Assembly: GCA_018902545.1 (NCBI GenBank)
Contig: JAHIQM010000011.1
Coordinates: forward strand, 124,001-188,000
Direction of reading: 5' to 3'
Length of the DNA: 64,000 nt
DNA from: Pseudomonadota bacterium
Lineage (GTDB): Bacteria; Desulfobacterota; Desulfovibrionia; Desulfovibrionales; Desulfomicrobiaceae
The position numbers were made by a program, and so were the translations under genes. Positions within the stretch are counted from its first letter, which is position 1. Each line of letters opens with the position of its first letter. Below the pieces are notes generated by a model. It had not been told where the DNA came from. It ran no database searches and saw only the letters and a list, made by a program, of their open reading frames with translations. Of this stretch, positions 52,874 to 61,990 are shown one piece after another.

Positions 52874-54586
52874 ATGAATCAAAACATCAAAGATCGCCGC
52901 TCAGTGGCCTATTTTTCCATGGAAATTGGCGTTGACGAAAAAATACGCACGTATAGCGGCGGCCTTGGGGTGCTGGCCGGAGACACGATCCGTTCAGCAG
53001 CGGACCTCCGGGTGCCGATGGTTGCGGTCACACTGCTCTATCGCAAGGGCTATTTCCGGCAGCGACTGGAAGCCGACGGGTGGCAGAGGGAGGAACCCAC
53101 CTCCTGGGCTTTTGATGAGTTGCTTCAGGAGGAGTCCGCTCGCGCCCAGGTCACCGTGGAAGGGCGGACCGTGCACCTTCGGGCCTGGCGTTACGATGTC
53201 CAGGGCGAGAGCGGCTACGTGGTCCCCATCTATTTCCTGGACGCGGACCTTCTCGAAAACTCGGACTGGGACAGGGGGCTGACCCACTCTTTGTACGGCG
53301 GGGATGAGCATTACCGGATTTCACAGGAAGTGATTCTGGGCATCGGAGGCGTCATGATGCTCCGGGCTCTGGGATATCAGGAAATCAGCACATTCCATCT
53401 CAACGAAGGCCATGCCGCCCTTTTGACCCTGGCGCTGCTGGACGAGGCGGCCAAACAGGCCGGAAGGAAATCGATCATGGCGCAGGACCTGGATACGGTC
53501 CGCGACCATTGCGTTTTTACCACCCACACCCCTGTTCCGGCCGGTCACGACAAGTTTCCGCTGGAGCTGGCCCGCAAGGTCATCGGCGAGCGGGATGATT
53601 TCTTTGGCCTCGAAGGCGTTCTCTATGAAGGGACCACCCTGAACATGACCTATCTGGGGCTCAACCTCAGTCGTTATGTCAACGGTGTGGCCCGAAAACA
53701 TGGCGAGATTTCAAGGCTCATGTTCGCAGGCTATACCATTGACGCCATCACCAACGGGGTCCATGCCGCCGCCTGGGTCGGCGCGCCGTTTCGAGAACTT
53801 TTCGACCGTATGATTCCTTCATGGCGGCAGGACAATTTCAGCCTGCGCTACGCCTTGAGCATTCCCAGAAATGAACTGTGGGACGCGCACATGCAGTGCA
53901 AGAAGCAGCTCATGGGCCTTGTCAACGACGAAACCGGGGTGGGCATGGATGAAAACATACTGACCATCGGCTTTGCCCGACGCGCCGCCACGTACAAGCG
54001 GGCGGATCTCCTGTTCAGAGACATGGAGAGGCTCAAGAGAATCTCCAATGAGGTCGGCAAGATCCAGATCGTCTATAGCGGCAAGGCCCATCCCCGTGAT
54101 TCTGGCGGCAAGGAACTCATCAAAAGAATATTCTCGGCCAAAAACGACCTGAAGCATGACATTAAAGTTGTTTATCTGGAAAACTACAACATGACGCTGG
54201 GTGCGATCATGACCGCCGGGGTGGATATCTGGCTCAACACACCCGAGCCGCCCATGGAGGCTTCCGGAACCAGCGGGATGAAGGCGTCCCTGAACGGTAT
54301 TCCAAACCTGAGCGTGCTGGATGGCTGGTGGATCGAGGGGCACATTGAGGGTTTGACGGGCTGGTCCATAGGGGAGCCGGTTCATGGAAAGGGAGAGGAG
54401 CGGGACCACTCCCAGGACGCCCCGTCTCTTTACGACAAGCTGGAGCATACCGTTGTCCCCCTTTTCTACAGCGATCGGGGCCGCTTCATGGACATGATGG
54501 CCTACTCCATTGCCATCAACGGCTCCTTCTTTAACACCCAGAGGATGGTGCAGGAGTATGTGCTCAATGCATATTACAATCGTTGA
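52874..54586 (+). CDS. glgP: Alpha-glucan (glycogen/maltodextrin) phosphorylase
   Basis: 570 residues of the short GT35 type (TIGR02094-like) lacking the N-terminal regulatory extension of the 800-residue enzymes. Segments: [61 protein letters not shown], and the PLP lysine in [20 protein letters not shown]. It releases glucose 1-phosphate from storage glucan. Only 25 bases after pyk, so the cluster links glycogen breakdown to lower glycolysis. Confidence 0.92.
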   Translation: MNQNIKDRRSVAYFSMEIGVDEKIRTYSGGLGVLAGDTIRSAADLRVPMVAVTLLYRKGYFRQRLEADGWQREEPTSWAFDELLQEESARAQVTVEGRTVHLRAWRYDVQGESGYVVPIYFLDADLLENSDWDRGLTHSLYGGDEHYRISQEVILGIGGVMMLRALGYQEISTFHLNEGHAALLTLALLDEAAKQAGRKSIMAQDLDTVRDHCVFTTHTPVPAGHDKFPLELARKVIGERDDFFGLEGVLYEGTTLNMTYLGLNLSRYVNGVARKHGEISRLMFAGYTIDAITNGVHAAAWVGAPFRELFDRMIPSWRQDNFSLRYALSIPRNELWDAHMQCKKQLMGLVNDETGVGMDENILTIGFARRAATYKRADLLFRDMERLKRISNEVGKIQIVYSGKAHPRDSGGKELIKRIFSAKNDLKHDIKVVYLENYNMTLGAIMTAGVDIWLNTPEPPMEASGTSGMKASLNGIPNLSVLDGWWIEGHIEGLTGWSIGEPVHGKGEERDHSQDAPSLYDKLEHTVVPLFYSDRGRFMDMMAYSIAINGSFFNTQRMVQEYVLNAYYNR

Positions 54587-54711
54587 GAAACCGTATCTAT
54601 CCTGATTGTCAAAGCAAAGAGATGATCCGGCACGAGCCGCGCCATCTATGTTTACAAACTCGTGGACGGAACAACGTCCAGGGATCTTCCCTTCATTCCT
54701 TCCCGCACATG

Positions 54712-54745
54712 AAACAAGGGGGAAAGTCGCCTTCCCCCTTGTTTT
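54712..54745. terminator. Bidirectional terminator between glgP and glutamate synthase
   Basis: AAACAAGGGGGAA (54712-54724) pairs perfectly with TTCCCCCTTGTTT (54732-54744) around a 7-base loop. T-rich flanks on both strands make it suitable for the convergent glgP and glutamate synthase operons. Confidence 0.8.
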
Positions 54746-54764
54746 CTCTAATTCTTAAAACCGC

Positions 54765-57149
54765 CTATTCCAGCGGCGTATTCGGTATGAGCGTCCAGAT
54801 GCCGCAAGGGCAGGCTCCGGCGCAGAAGCCGCAGCCGATGCATTTCTCGTTGTCGCAGACCATGGCGAACTCGTTGTCCGGCAAGGCCTCGCGGCTGATG
54901 GCGCCGCGCGGGCAGATTGCCTCGCAGATGCCGCAGTCGCGGCACACGCCGCAGGACGAGCACTCCTCGGCGCACTGGTCCAGGCTCTGGAACCCGCTTA
55001 AGCGTGGGTCGAAGTACGCCAGGTTCATGCGCGAGTAATCGATGGTCTCGGACATGTGGTTGCCCGGGTCCATGTATTCGATGCGCGTCTTGAGTTCTTC
55101 GAGCATGTCTTCGGTGACGGACAGGGGCCGGCGACCGATGATGATTTCGTCAATGGTCTGGGCCGCGCGACGGCCATCGCCGATGGCCTGGGTAAGAAGG
55201 CCCAGCTTGACCAGGTCGCCGATGGCGAAGACGCGCGGGTCCGTGGTCTGGTTGACGTCGTTGACGGTGATGAAGCCGCGTTCACGGGCGATGTTCTCGG
55301 GGAAGGCCTCAAGGTCCGGCGTATCGCCGATGGAGATGATAACAGTGTCCGCAGGGATCAGACGCCCGTCGGTCAGGACCACGCCCTCGGCCGTGACCTC
55401 TTTGGTGAAGCAGGGCCAGAGGAACTGCGCCCCGGCCTTCTCGGCTTCTTCGCGCTCCTTGCCAAAAGAGGCGGGCTTCTGCACGTCGATGAGGGTCAGA
55501 CTTTTCGCGCCCAGGCGCGCCGCCTCGGTGGCCACGTCGCAGCCCACGTTGCCCGCGCCGATGATGACTACGCGCTCCCCGACCTTGCCGTCACCATGCT
55601 TCGCGGCCTTCAGGAAATCCAGGGCCGTGACCAGGCGCTCGTTGCCGGGTACAGGCAGGGTGCGCGGGCGCTGGGCGCCGGTGGCCAGGACGATGAAGTC
55701 GTAATCGCTTTTGATGGCCTCGAAGTCTTCGCGGGTCAGCTTCTTCTCAAGGCGCACATGCGGGATGACCTCGCGCGCCCGATCCAATTCCGCCGCCAGC
55801 ACTTCGGGCGGGATGCGGTTGGCCGGAATGGAGGCCTGCAGCTTGCCGCCGAGCTTCTCGTCCATGTCGAACACGGAGGCCTTGTGGCCCTTGAGGCGCA
55901 ACTGCCAGGCAACAGAGATGCCCGCCGGACCGCCGCCGATGACCGCGACCTTCTTGTCCGAGGACAGAGGCAGCATGGGCGGATGGGCGTTGATGCCTTC
56001 CTTGCCGAGCATCTTGGCATCCACGGGCCGCAGATCGTCCAGACCTCGGGTACAGCCTTCCATGCACAGGTTGGGGCAAAGGTAGCCGCAGACGGTGGCC
56101 GGGAAGGGCGTGTATTCCAAAGACAGGTCCACGGCTTCGGCCAGGCGGCCTTCACGCACAAGCTGCCAGCGCTTCTGGACCGGGATGCCCGAAGGACAGC
56201 TGGCCTGGCAGGGCGGCATGTACTTGCAGTTCTCCCACACCGGCACGAAGCGGCGCAGCTCCCCGTGAGTGATCAGCCCGATGGGCGAGCGGTCCACGGA
56301 GGTCAGGTCGCCGACCAGCCCGCCGCGTCCAAGCTCCATGTCCCAGACCTGGGAGCGGAAGGCGGACATGTTCTTGCGTTTTTTCGTAACCTTTTCATAC
56401 GGCGATTTGGAGGTAACCAGGTGCCACTGGTCGCGGGTGGCCAGAATGTCCAGAAGGTCGGCCTTGCCAATTTTCTGAAGGTATTGCTTTAAGTATTCCA
56501 GGAGCCAGGCCCAATCTTCGTCACAGATGGGCATGTGCTTGGCATCGGCCGCACTGACAACCTGCTCCTGCCCGCGATAGAAGATGCGCCCGCCGACCAT
56601 GCCTACGCAGGGGCGGTAGCCAAGCACGTTTGCCTGGTCTTTGGCATCCACGCCGCAAACCACGACCGTGCCGCCAGCCATGAATTCGGCGAAGTAATCA
56701 CCCGTGTCCCCCAGGATCCAGAGTTCCGGGGCGGGGAAACGCGGGTTCTGCTTGGTCATGGTCATGCAGCGCGAACCGACGTTGCCCGCGATGAAGACCT
56801 TGCCCTGGGCCATGGCGTTGCAGATGCCGTTGCCCGCGTTGCCGTGGACGATGATCTCGGCTCCGGCGTTCAGCCAGCCGATGTCGTCAGAACCGGGGCC
56901 CATAACCTCGATGGTCGTGCCGGGGAAGCCCAGGGAGCCCAGGCGCTGTCCGGACGCGCCGATGACCTTGACGCTGATCGGCTCCGCCTTTGAGACCCAG
57001 AGTCGCCCGCCGATACCGTGCTGGCCGCAGGCGTCGACCGTCAGTTCCCTGGCTCCGGCCTTGACCGCGTCCAGGATACGTTCCTCCAGGATGCGCGACT
57101 CCAGACGCACGCCGTTTTCCTTTCCGTCAATATGAATGGTGCTTTGCAT
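54765..57149 (-). CDS. Glutamate synthase subunit: GXGXG domain fused to GltD-like oxidoreductase
   Basis: 794 residues. Residues 1-215 are the GXGXG beta-helix that is the C-terminal domain of classical GltB (GIGGRLWVSKAEPISVKVIG, GNAGNGICNAMAQGKVFIAG). Residues about 290-700 are a GltD-like NAD(P)H:FAD unit with N-terminal cysteine cluster (CKYMPPCQASCPSGIPVQKR), FAD loop VAVIGGGPAGISVAWQL (about 401) and NAD(P) loop VVIIGAGNVGCDVATEA. Residues about 725-785 hold an extra 8-cysteine ferredoxin domain (CGVCRDCGICEAICP, CIGCGFCAGACPCG). It supplies electrons for glutamate synthesis in the split enzyme. Downstream member of the operon. Confidence 0.9.
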   Translation of the reverse strand: MQSTIHIDGKENGVRLESRILEERILDAVKAGARELTVDACGQHGIGGRLWVSKAEPISVKVIGASGQRLGSLGFPGTTIEVMGPGSDDIGWLNAGAEIIVHGNAGNGICNAMAQGKVFIAGNVGSRCMTMTKQNPRFPAPELWILGDTGDYFAEFMAGGTVVVCGVDAKDQANVLGYRPCVGMVGGRIFYRGQEQVVSAADAKHMPICDEDWAWLLEYLKQYLQKIGKADLLDILATRDQWHLVTSKSPYEKVTKKRKNMSAFRSQVWDMELGRGGLVGDLTSVDRSPIGLITHGELRRFVPVWENCKYMPPCQASCPSGIPVQKRWQLVREGRLAEAVDLSLEYTPFPATVCGYLCPNLCMEGCTRGLDDLRPVDAKMLGKEGINAHPPMLPLSSDKKVAVIGGGPAGISVAWQLRLKGHKASVFDMDEKLGGKLQASIPANRIPPEVLAAELDRAREVIPHVRLEKKLTREDFEAIKSDYDFIVLATGAQRPRTLPVPGNERLVTALDFLKAAKHGDGKVGERVVIIGAGNVGCDVATEAARLGAKSLTLIDVQKPASFGKEREEAEKAGAQFLWPCFTKEVTAEGVVLTDGRLIPADTVIISIGDTPDLEAFPENIARERGFITVNDVNQTTDPRVFAIGDLVKLGLLTQAIGDGRRAAQTIDEIIIGRRPLSVTEDMLEELKTRIEYMDPGNHMSETIDYSRMNLAYFDPRLSGFQSLDQCAEECSSCGVCRDCGICEAICPRGAISREALPDNEFAMVCDNEKCIGCGFCAGACPCGIWTLIPNTPLE

Positions 57150-57161
57150 ATCTCTCCCTCA

Positions 57162-58796
57162 TCAGACCACGTATTTGATGGCCAGTCTGTCCGCCGCGTT
57201 CTTGTCGGCGATCCCCAGCGCATCGGACATGCCGATGGGCAGAGACGTGGACCTGCCCAGGGGGGCGAAGATCTTCTTCATTTCCATGTCGAAGCTGACG
57301 TAGAGCTCGACCAGCCTCTCGGCCACCTTTTCCGGATCGAGCCTGCGGTAGATGCGCGGGTCCTGGGAGGTGATGCCTTTGGGGCAGACGCCGATGTTGC
57401 ACACGTTGCAGCGGTCCGACTCCGAGCCCACGCATCCGGCCGCCGCCTGCATGGCGTACTTGCCGATCTGCACGGCCGAGGCGCCGAGCATGATGAGCGA
57501 GGCCGCGTTGGCGGCGAGGTTGCCATTCTTGCCGATGCCCCCGCCGGCGATGAGCGGCACCTCGTTCTGCATGCCGATCTTGCACAGGGTCAGATACGCG
57601 TCGCGAATGTTGGAGGCGATGGGGCTGCCCATGTGGTTCATGGACACGTTGTAGGCCGCGCCCGTGCCGCCGTCCTCGCCGTCAACCGCCAGACCGGCCG
57701 CGTAGGGGTTGCGGCAGAGGTTGTTCAGCACCGCGTTGGTCGTGGTCGTGGCCGAGATCTTCGGATAGACCGGCACGCGGAAGCCCCAGGCCATGGACAT
57801 GGACTGGATCATCTTGGCCACGGATTCCTCGATGGAATACTGGGTCTGATGCGTGGGGGGGCTTGGCAGACTCACTCCCGGAGGCACGCCGCGAATGGCC
57901 GCGATGAGCTTGTTGACCTTGTGCCACATGAGGAGGCCGCCGTCGCCGGGCTTGGCGCCCTGGCCGTACTTGATCTCGATGGCGCAGGGGTCTTCCTTCA
58001 TCTGCGGGATGGCGTGGATGATCTCATCCCAGCCAAAGTAGCCCGAGGCGATCTGCAGTATGACATATTTGAGAAAACGCGATCTGAGCAGGCGCGGCGG
58101 GCATCCGCCCTCGCCGGTACACATGCGCACGGGCATGCCCAGTTCCTCGTTCAGGTACGCGACTCCCATCTGCAGGCCTTCCCACATGTTGGGCGAGAGC
58201 GCGCCGAACGACATGCTGCCAATCATGAGCGGATAGATCTCGCGCACGGGCGGGGCCCAGCCATGTTCCTTTATGGTCGCGAGGCCCTCCATGGGGCTCT
58301 GGATGCGCCCGATGAGGGTGCGCAGGTCGAATTCGTGGCGTCCCGAATCCAGGGCCGGGTCGGTCAGCATGGAGATGCGGATGAACTTGATCTGGTCGAG
58401 CAGGGAATTGTTGTCGTTGCGCCGTCCTCCGCGAGTGCGGGGCTGGCCGCCCAAATTGACGTGGTAGCGCAGTTTGTCCTTTTCGTCGGAGTGCATGGGC
58501 AGGATGGCGTCGTTGGGACAGACCATGCTGCACGTGCCGCAGCCAACACAGGCCTGATGCGGGGCGGTGCGCTGGCGGATGCCGTAATAGATGGAGTGCT
58601 CGTTCTCGGGTTTGTTCTTGAACCCGGACGGAACCTTGATCGTGCGCTTGCGAAAGGTTCCGAGCTCCAGCGACTGCATGGGGCACACGGCGCAGCACTG
58701 GCCGCACAGGGTGCAGCGATCCTTGTTCCACTCTATCTGCCAGGGCAGATCCTTGATGCTTAATTGGGAAGGGCTAATGGCTGTGTTTGCCGACAT
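57162..58796 (-). CDS. gltB2: Glutamate synthase FMN subunit (archaeal-type, ferredoxin-headed)
   Basis: 544 residues. An N-terminal two-cluster ferredoxin region (CTLCGQCCAVCP about 28, CVGCGTCSMVCP about 83) precedes the FMN TIM barrel with SFGALSPNMWEGLQMG, CTGEGGCPPRLL, KYGQGAKPGDGGLL, DGEDGGTGAAYNVS, and the 3Fe-4S cysteines in CVGSESDRCNVCNIGVCP. It condenses ammonia and 2-oxoglutarate to glutamate. Its start overlaps the amidotransferase gene by 37 bases. ATG 58796 follows AGGAG. Confidence 0.92.
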   Translation of the reverse strand: MSANTAISPSQLSIKDLPWQIEWNKDRCTLCGQCCAVCPMQSLELGTFRKRTIKVPSGFKNKPENEHSIYYGIRQRTAPHQACVGCGTCSMVCPNDAILPMHSDEKDKLRYHVNLGGQPRTRGGRRNDNNSLLDQIKFIRISMLTDPALDSGRHEFDLRTLIGRIQSPMEGLATIKEHGWAPPVREIYPLMIGSMSFGALSPNMWEGLQMGVAYLNEELGMPVRMCTGEGGCPPRLLRSRFLKYVILQIASGYFGWDEIIHAIPQMKEDPCAIEIKYGQGAKPGDGGLLMWHKVNKLIAAIRGVPPGVSLPSPPTHQTQYSIEESVAKMIQSMSMAWGFRVPVYPKISATTTTNAVLNNLCRNPYAAGLAVDGEDGGTGAAYNVSMNHMGSPIASNIRDAYLTLCKIGMQNEVPLIAGGGIGKNGNLAANAASLIMLGASAVQIGKYAMQAAAGCVGSESDRCNVCNIGVCPKGITSQDPRIYRRLDPEKVAERLVELYVSFDMEMKKIFAPLGRSTSLPIGMSDALGIADKNAADRLAIKYVV

Positions 58797-59890
58797 ACTT
58801 TGATCTCCTGGCGGTCCGGGCCGACAATGGCCGAATCAAGATGCATGGGTTGAAAATCCTGGGCCTTGTCACGATCGGGGATGGCCAGATCCAGGCCGCA
58901 GATCTCGGAGGAGAACGCGTACAGACCGGGGCGGCCGCCGACTACGCCGGGGCGCAGCTTCTTGCTGTCCTGGACCATGAACATGGACTTGTCAGGCAGG
59001 CAGCCGATGACGCAGTTGGGGCCGTCGATGATGAGTCTACGGCAGATCTGCTTCAGCTTGGACAAATACTCCCTGTCCGGATGGTCCTTCATTTCGTGGT
59101 CTTTCAAAGGCGTGATGATGTGCTTGTAGGCTTCAAAGGGCAGGCCCAGCTTTTTGATCGTGAAGTGCAGGATATGGGTGAAGACTTCGGAATCGGAATT
59201 GTAGCCTTCGTAGCCGGGCACGCCCTGGCCCATGAGGTAGTCGCGGATGGGCACGAAGGCCGTGTTCTCGCCGTTGGTCATGGTGCTTAAGCCCTCAATG
59301 AAGAAGGGGTGACAGGCGTACAGGTTGATGGCGTAGTTGGTGTTCTGGCGACCCTGGGCCAGGATGAGGCGGCTCTTGATCTCCGGCCGGTCCAATCCCA
59401 GATATTCGCCGACCTGCAGAGGATCGCCGATCTCCTTGATCATGACCGTGTCCGGCCAGAAGGAGAAGACGGTGATGTCCTCTTCTGCCAGGCCCATGTG
59501 CTTGAGTTCAAGACGGATCTTCAGGTATCCAAGCCCCTTTTCCTCGTCGCTCAGGCCGCTCCAGGCGCCGGGAATGTCATAGGCCCGCACGATGTACCGT
59601 TCCCTTTTTGGGGTCCATGTGGGCATGGCTCCCTTGGGGGTGATGGCGAGGTCGTACTTGAGGGTGAACCCCTTGCCGCTCATGAAGGCGTCCAGTCGCT
59701 GGACTCCGGCTTCAGTGAAGATTCCAGACAGGATGGGGCTGCTCTTCATGGACTCGAACGGGCCGCCCAGATCCGACAAATAAAGGCCGACTCCTGATCC
59801 GTCGTGCCCCTCGCGCATGACATCCAAGGCCCGGATGGCATCCATGGGGGAGACGGGGTCGCTGCTGGTCAGCGCAAACAATCGACACAT
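58760..59890 (-). CDS. gltB1: Glutamate synthase amidotransferase subunit
   Basis: 376 residues, a class II glutamine amidotransferase (Ntn hydrolase) corresponding to the N-terminal domain of GltB. The nucleophile is Cys2 (MCRLFALTSSDPVSPM), exposed after Met removal; HDGSGVGLYLSD and the asparagine-containing GQGRQNTNYAINLYACHPFF are typical. It releases ammonia from glutamine and channels it to the FMN subunit. First gene of the operon; the upstream region has a perfect inverted repeat (59944-59965). Confidence 0.9.
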   Translation of the reverse strand: MCRLFALTSSDPVSPMDAIRALDVMREGHDGSGVGLYLSDLGGPFESMKSSPILSGIFTEAGVQRLDAFMSGKGFTLKYDLAITPKGAMPTWTPKRERYIVRAYDIPGAWSGLSDEEKGLGYLKIRLELKHMGLAEEDITVFSFWPDTVMIKEIGDPLQVGEYLGLDRPEIKSRLILAQGRQNTNYAINLYACHPFFIEGLSTMTNGENTAFVPIRDYLMGQGVPGYEGYNSDSEVFTHILHFTIKKLGLPFEAYKHIITPLKDHEMKDHPDREYLSKLKQICRRLIIDGPNCVIGCLPDKSMFMVQDSKKLRPGVVGGRPGLYAFSSEICGLDLAIPDRDKAQDFQPMHLDSAIVGPDRQEIKVCRQTQPLALPN

Positions 59891-59943
59891 AGCGCGCTAC
59901 TCCCTTTGCTGTTCAGCTCCTGATCGCCGGTGATTGCGTAATA

Positions 59944-59965
59944 AATATGACATAATTGTCATATT
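59944..59965. promoter_or_regulatory. Inverted repeat upstream of the glutamate synthase operon
   Basis: AATATGACA-TAAT-TGTCATATT has perfect 9-bp arms, 54-75 bases before the gltB1 ATG. A further half-site ATGACAAA lies at 59988-59995. Position and symmetry suit a transcription-factor operator. Confidence 0.5.
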
Positions 59966-60582
59966 TTCACAGGGTGATCAGGTAATTAATGACAAATTTG
60001 AATAAAAAAACAGGGCCTGACCTGTAATCAGACAGGGATGGAAGCAGAAGCAAGGAAGGGGCCAAAATCGATTATCGGGTTGGGAAAAATTCCGCCCGGA
60101 AATGGTGACGAACCATATTTTTGGTGGGTGTTATTCCCAAAAAATGGGAATGACAACCATTTGGCATTGGGCTGAATGGGTCGGTGCGCGCGTCAGCTGC
60201 ACGGTTTGCATCAGGGCGCTGATGCTTCCTGTTATTATGAAAGATCTGGGTGTTCGGGTTATGATTTGTGCAATCCGCACCAAGATACGCGCAGAGAAAG
60301 CCGAGGATTATTTATGTATGATGTGGAATGGAAAAATATGAGATTTTAATTATATTCAGACTGCAAAATATACTTGCAACTACCTATTGTCTCGGAGTAA
60401 TCACAGCAAATTTTGTCTTGAGCGGGTTAAGGCCGTCGAGATTGCGCACAGAATTCACAGCCGCTGGTATGAATGATTTTTTTATACATTTTTTAAAATT
60501 ACGTTAACATATTTTATTTTGTTATTCAAAAATTTCTACATATTTATGTAATGAGCTAATCTGAGTTTTTCAGGAGGAAGCA
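59966..60582. other. Divergent gap upstream of tolC
   Basis: No gene is supported. A stem of TTATTCCC/GGGAATGA type near 60130-60154 and an AT-rich block (60470-60560) before the tolC Shine-Dalgarno are the main features. The open frame at 60102-60341 has a Shine-Dalgarno-less start and no protein-like pattern, so it is not annotated. Confidence 0.4.
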
Positions 60583-61953
60583 ATGAGGCGAAGTGTGTCG
60601 TTCTGGAGCAGCTCTTTTGTGGTTTGCTGCACAAAAAAATTATTGATTTCCGTTGCTTTCCTTTCGTTTTCCCTGCCTGCGGCAGCAACAGGATTGCTGG
60701 ATGTGTACAGGCAGGCCGTCCAGAATGATCCTGTTTTTCAAAGTTATCAATTTCGAACTTTCGTAGCCCAGGAAGGAAAACGGCAAGCTCTGGCCGCCAT
60801 GCTCCCGACGGTGATGGCGACGGGCAGTTATGTGCACAAGAGTCAGGACATCGTCAGCACCGACAACGAGGTCTACGATTCCGGTAGTTCAGAGTATGGA
60901 ACGACCGTCTATGGCGTGAACCTGACTCAGCCGTTGTTCAACTGGGCCTCTTACACCGGATGGAAACAGGCCGAGATCGTTCGTGTCCGCTCGGAGATGG
61001 AATTTGTTTTGGCCGGCCAGGAGTTGATCACCCGGGTCTCGGACCTTTATTTCCAGGCACTGGCCGCAAAGGATCGGCTCGACTACGCCCTTGTCGAGCA
61101 GGCCGCCGTTGAGAAACACTTCGAACTGGCCCAGGGCCGTTTGGACATGGGTCTCATCCCCATCACTGATTTGTATGACGCCAAGGCGCGCCTTGCGGCC
61201 ACCGAGGCCCAGACCATCGAGACACTCAACAGGCTTGACGACGCCCTGCAAGCCTTGAGCGAAGTCACCGGCGCGCCCGTGGATGACCTCATCCCTCTGG
61301 CACCAAGCATCAGACTGAAGAGGCCTGAGCCGCCGACCCTTGATTCCTGGCTCTCCGGCGCCCTCGAAGGCAACCCGGCCATCGAGCTCAGCAAGAAGGC
61401 CGTGGAAGTGGCCGAACTCGAAGTGAAGCGTCAGAACGCCGCCCATTATCCCACGCTAGACTTGGTCAGTTCGTTCGACAACGAAAACACCGAGGATTCG
61501 CTTTTCGGTGGAAGCAGCGAGGTCGAGACGTACAAGATCGGGGTGCAGTTCAATTTGCCCTTGTATCAGGGCGGTGAAGTCGCCTCCAAGGCCCGCTCCG
61601 CGCGGCACGAGGTCAGCATTGCCCGGCAGGATCTGGTCAAGCAGTCCCGGTCGGTGGAGCGCAAGACCCGCTCGGCCTTTCTTGGCGTCGACAGTTCACT
61701 CAAAAGGGTGGACGCGCTCGCGCAATCCCTTGACGCCAACAGGCTGGCCGTCGAGGCCAAGCAGGACGGCTACATGTCTGGATTGTTCACGAGTTTGAGC
61801 GTCCTGGACGCCGAGCGCGACTTGGCATTGGTCAGCATCGACCATGCCCAGGCGCGCTACGATTACATTCTCAACAGTCTGCGGCTCAAGCAGGCTGTTG
61901 GAACCTTGACCGAACAGGACCTGCAGGATCTGGATAACTGGCTTGTGAAATAG
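60583..61953 (+). CDS. TolC-family outer-membrane channel
   Basis: 456 residues. A signal peptide (about 1-36, ending LPAAA) leads to a two-fold repeated TolC/outer-membrane-efflux-protein architecture: LLDVYRQAVQNDPVFQSYQF at the mature start, LTQPLFNWASYTGWKQAE in repeat 1, GVQFNLPLYQGGEVASKARS in repeat 2, and long coiled helices between. It forms the trimeric exit duct of type I secretion or efflux. It lies 37 bases upstream of a giant adhesin gene, so it is probably the exporter of that protein. Shine-Dalgarno CAGGAGGAAG. Confidence 0.9.
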   Translation: MRRSVSFWSSSFVVCCTKKLLISVAFLSFSLPAAATGLLDVYRQAVQNDPVFQSYQFRTFVAQEGKRQALAAMLPTVMATGSYVHKSQDIVSTDNEVYDSGSSEYGTTVYGVNLTQPLFNWASYTGWKQAEIVRVRSEMEFVLAGQELITRVSDLYFQALAAKDRLDYALVEQAAVEKHFELAQGRLDMGLIPITDLYDAKARLAATEAQTIETLNRLDDALQALSEVTGAPVDDLIPLAPSIRLKRPEPPTLDSWLSGALEGNPAIELSKKAVEVAELEVKRQNAAHYPTLDLVSSFDNENTEDSLFGGSSEVETYKIGVQFNLPLYQGGEVASKARSARHEVSIARQDLVKQSRSVERKTRSAFLGVDSSLKRVDALAQSLDANRLAVEAKQDGYMSGLFTSLSVLDAERDLALVSIDHAQARYDYILNSLRLKQAVGTLTEQDLQDLDNWLVK

Positions 61954-61990
61954 GATCGTACACGCTGTCGACCACTTGGAGGGTATGGGA

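Noticed and set aside
60102-60341. 79-residue plus-strand frame upstream of tolC
   Set aside because: No ribosome site and no domain signature; it overlaps an inverted repeat near 60130-60154.
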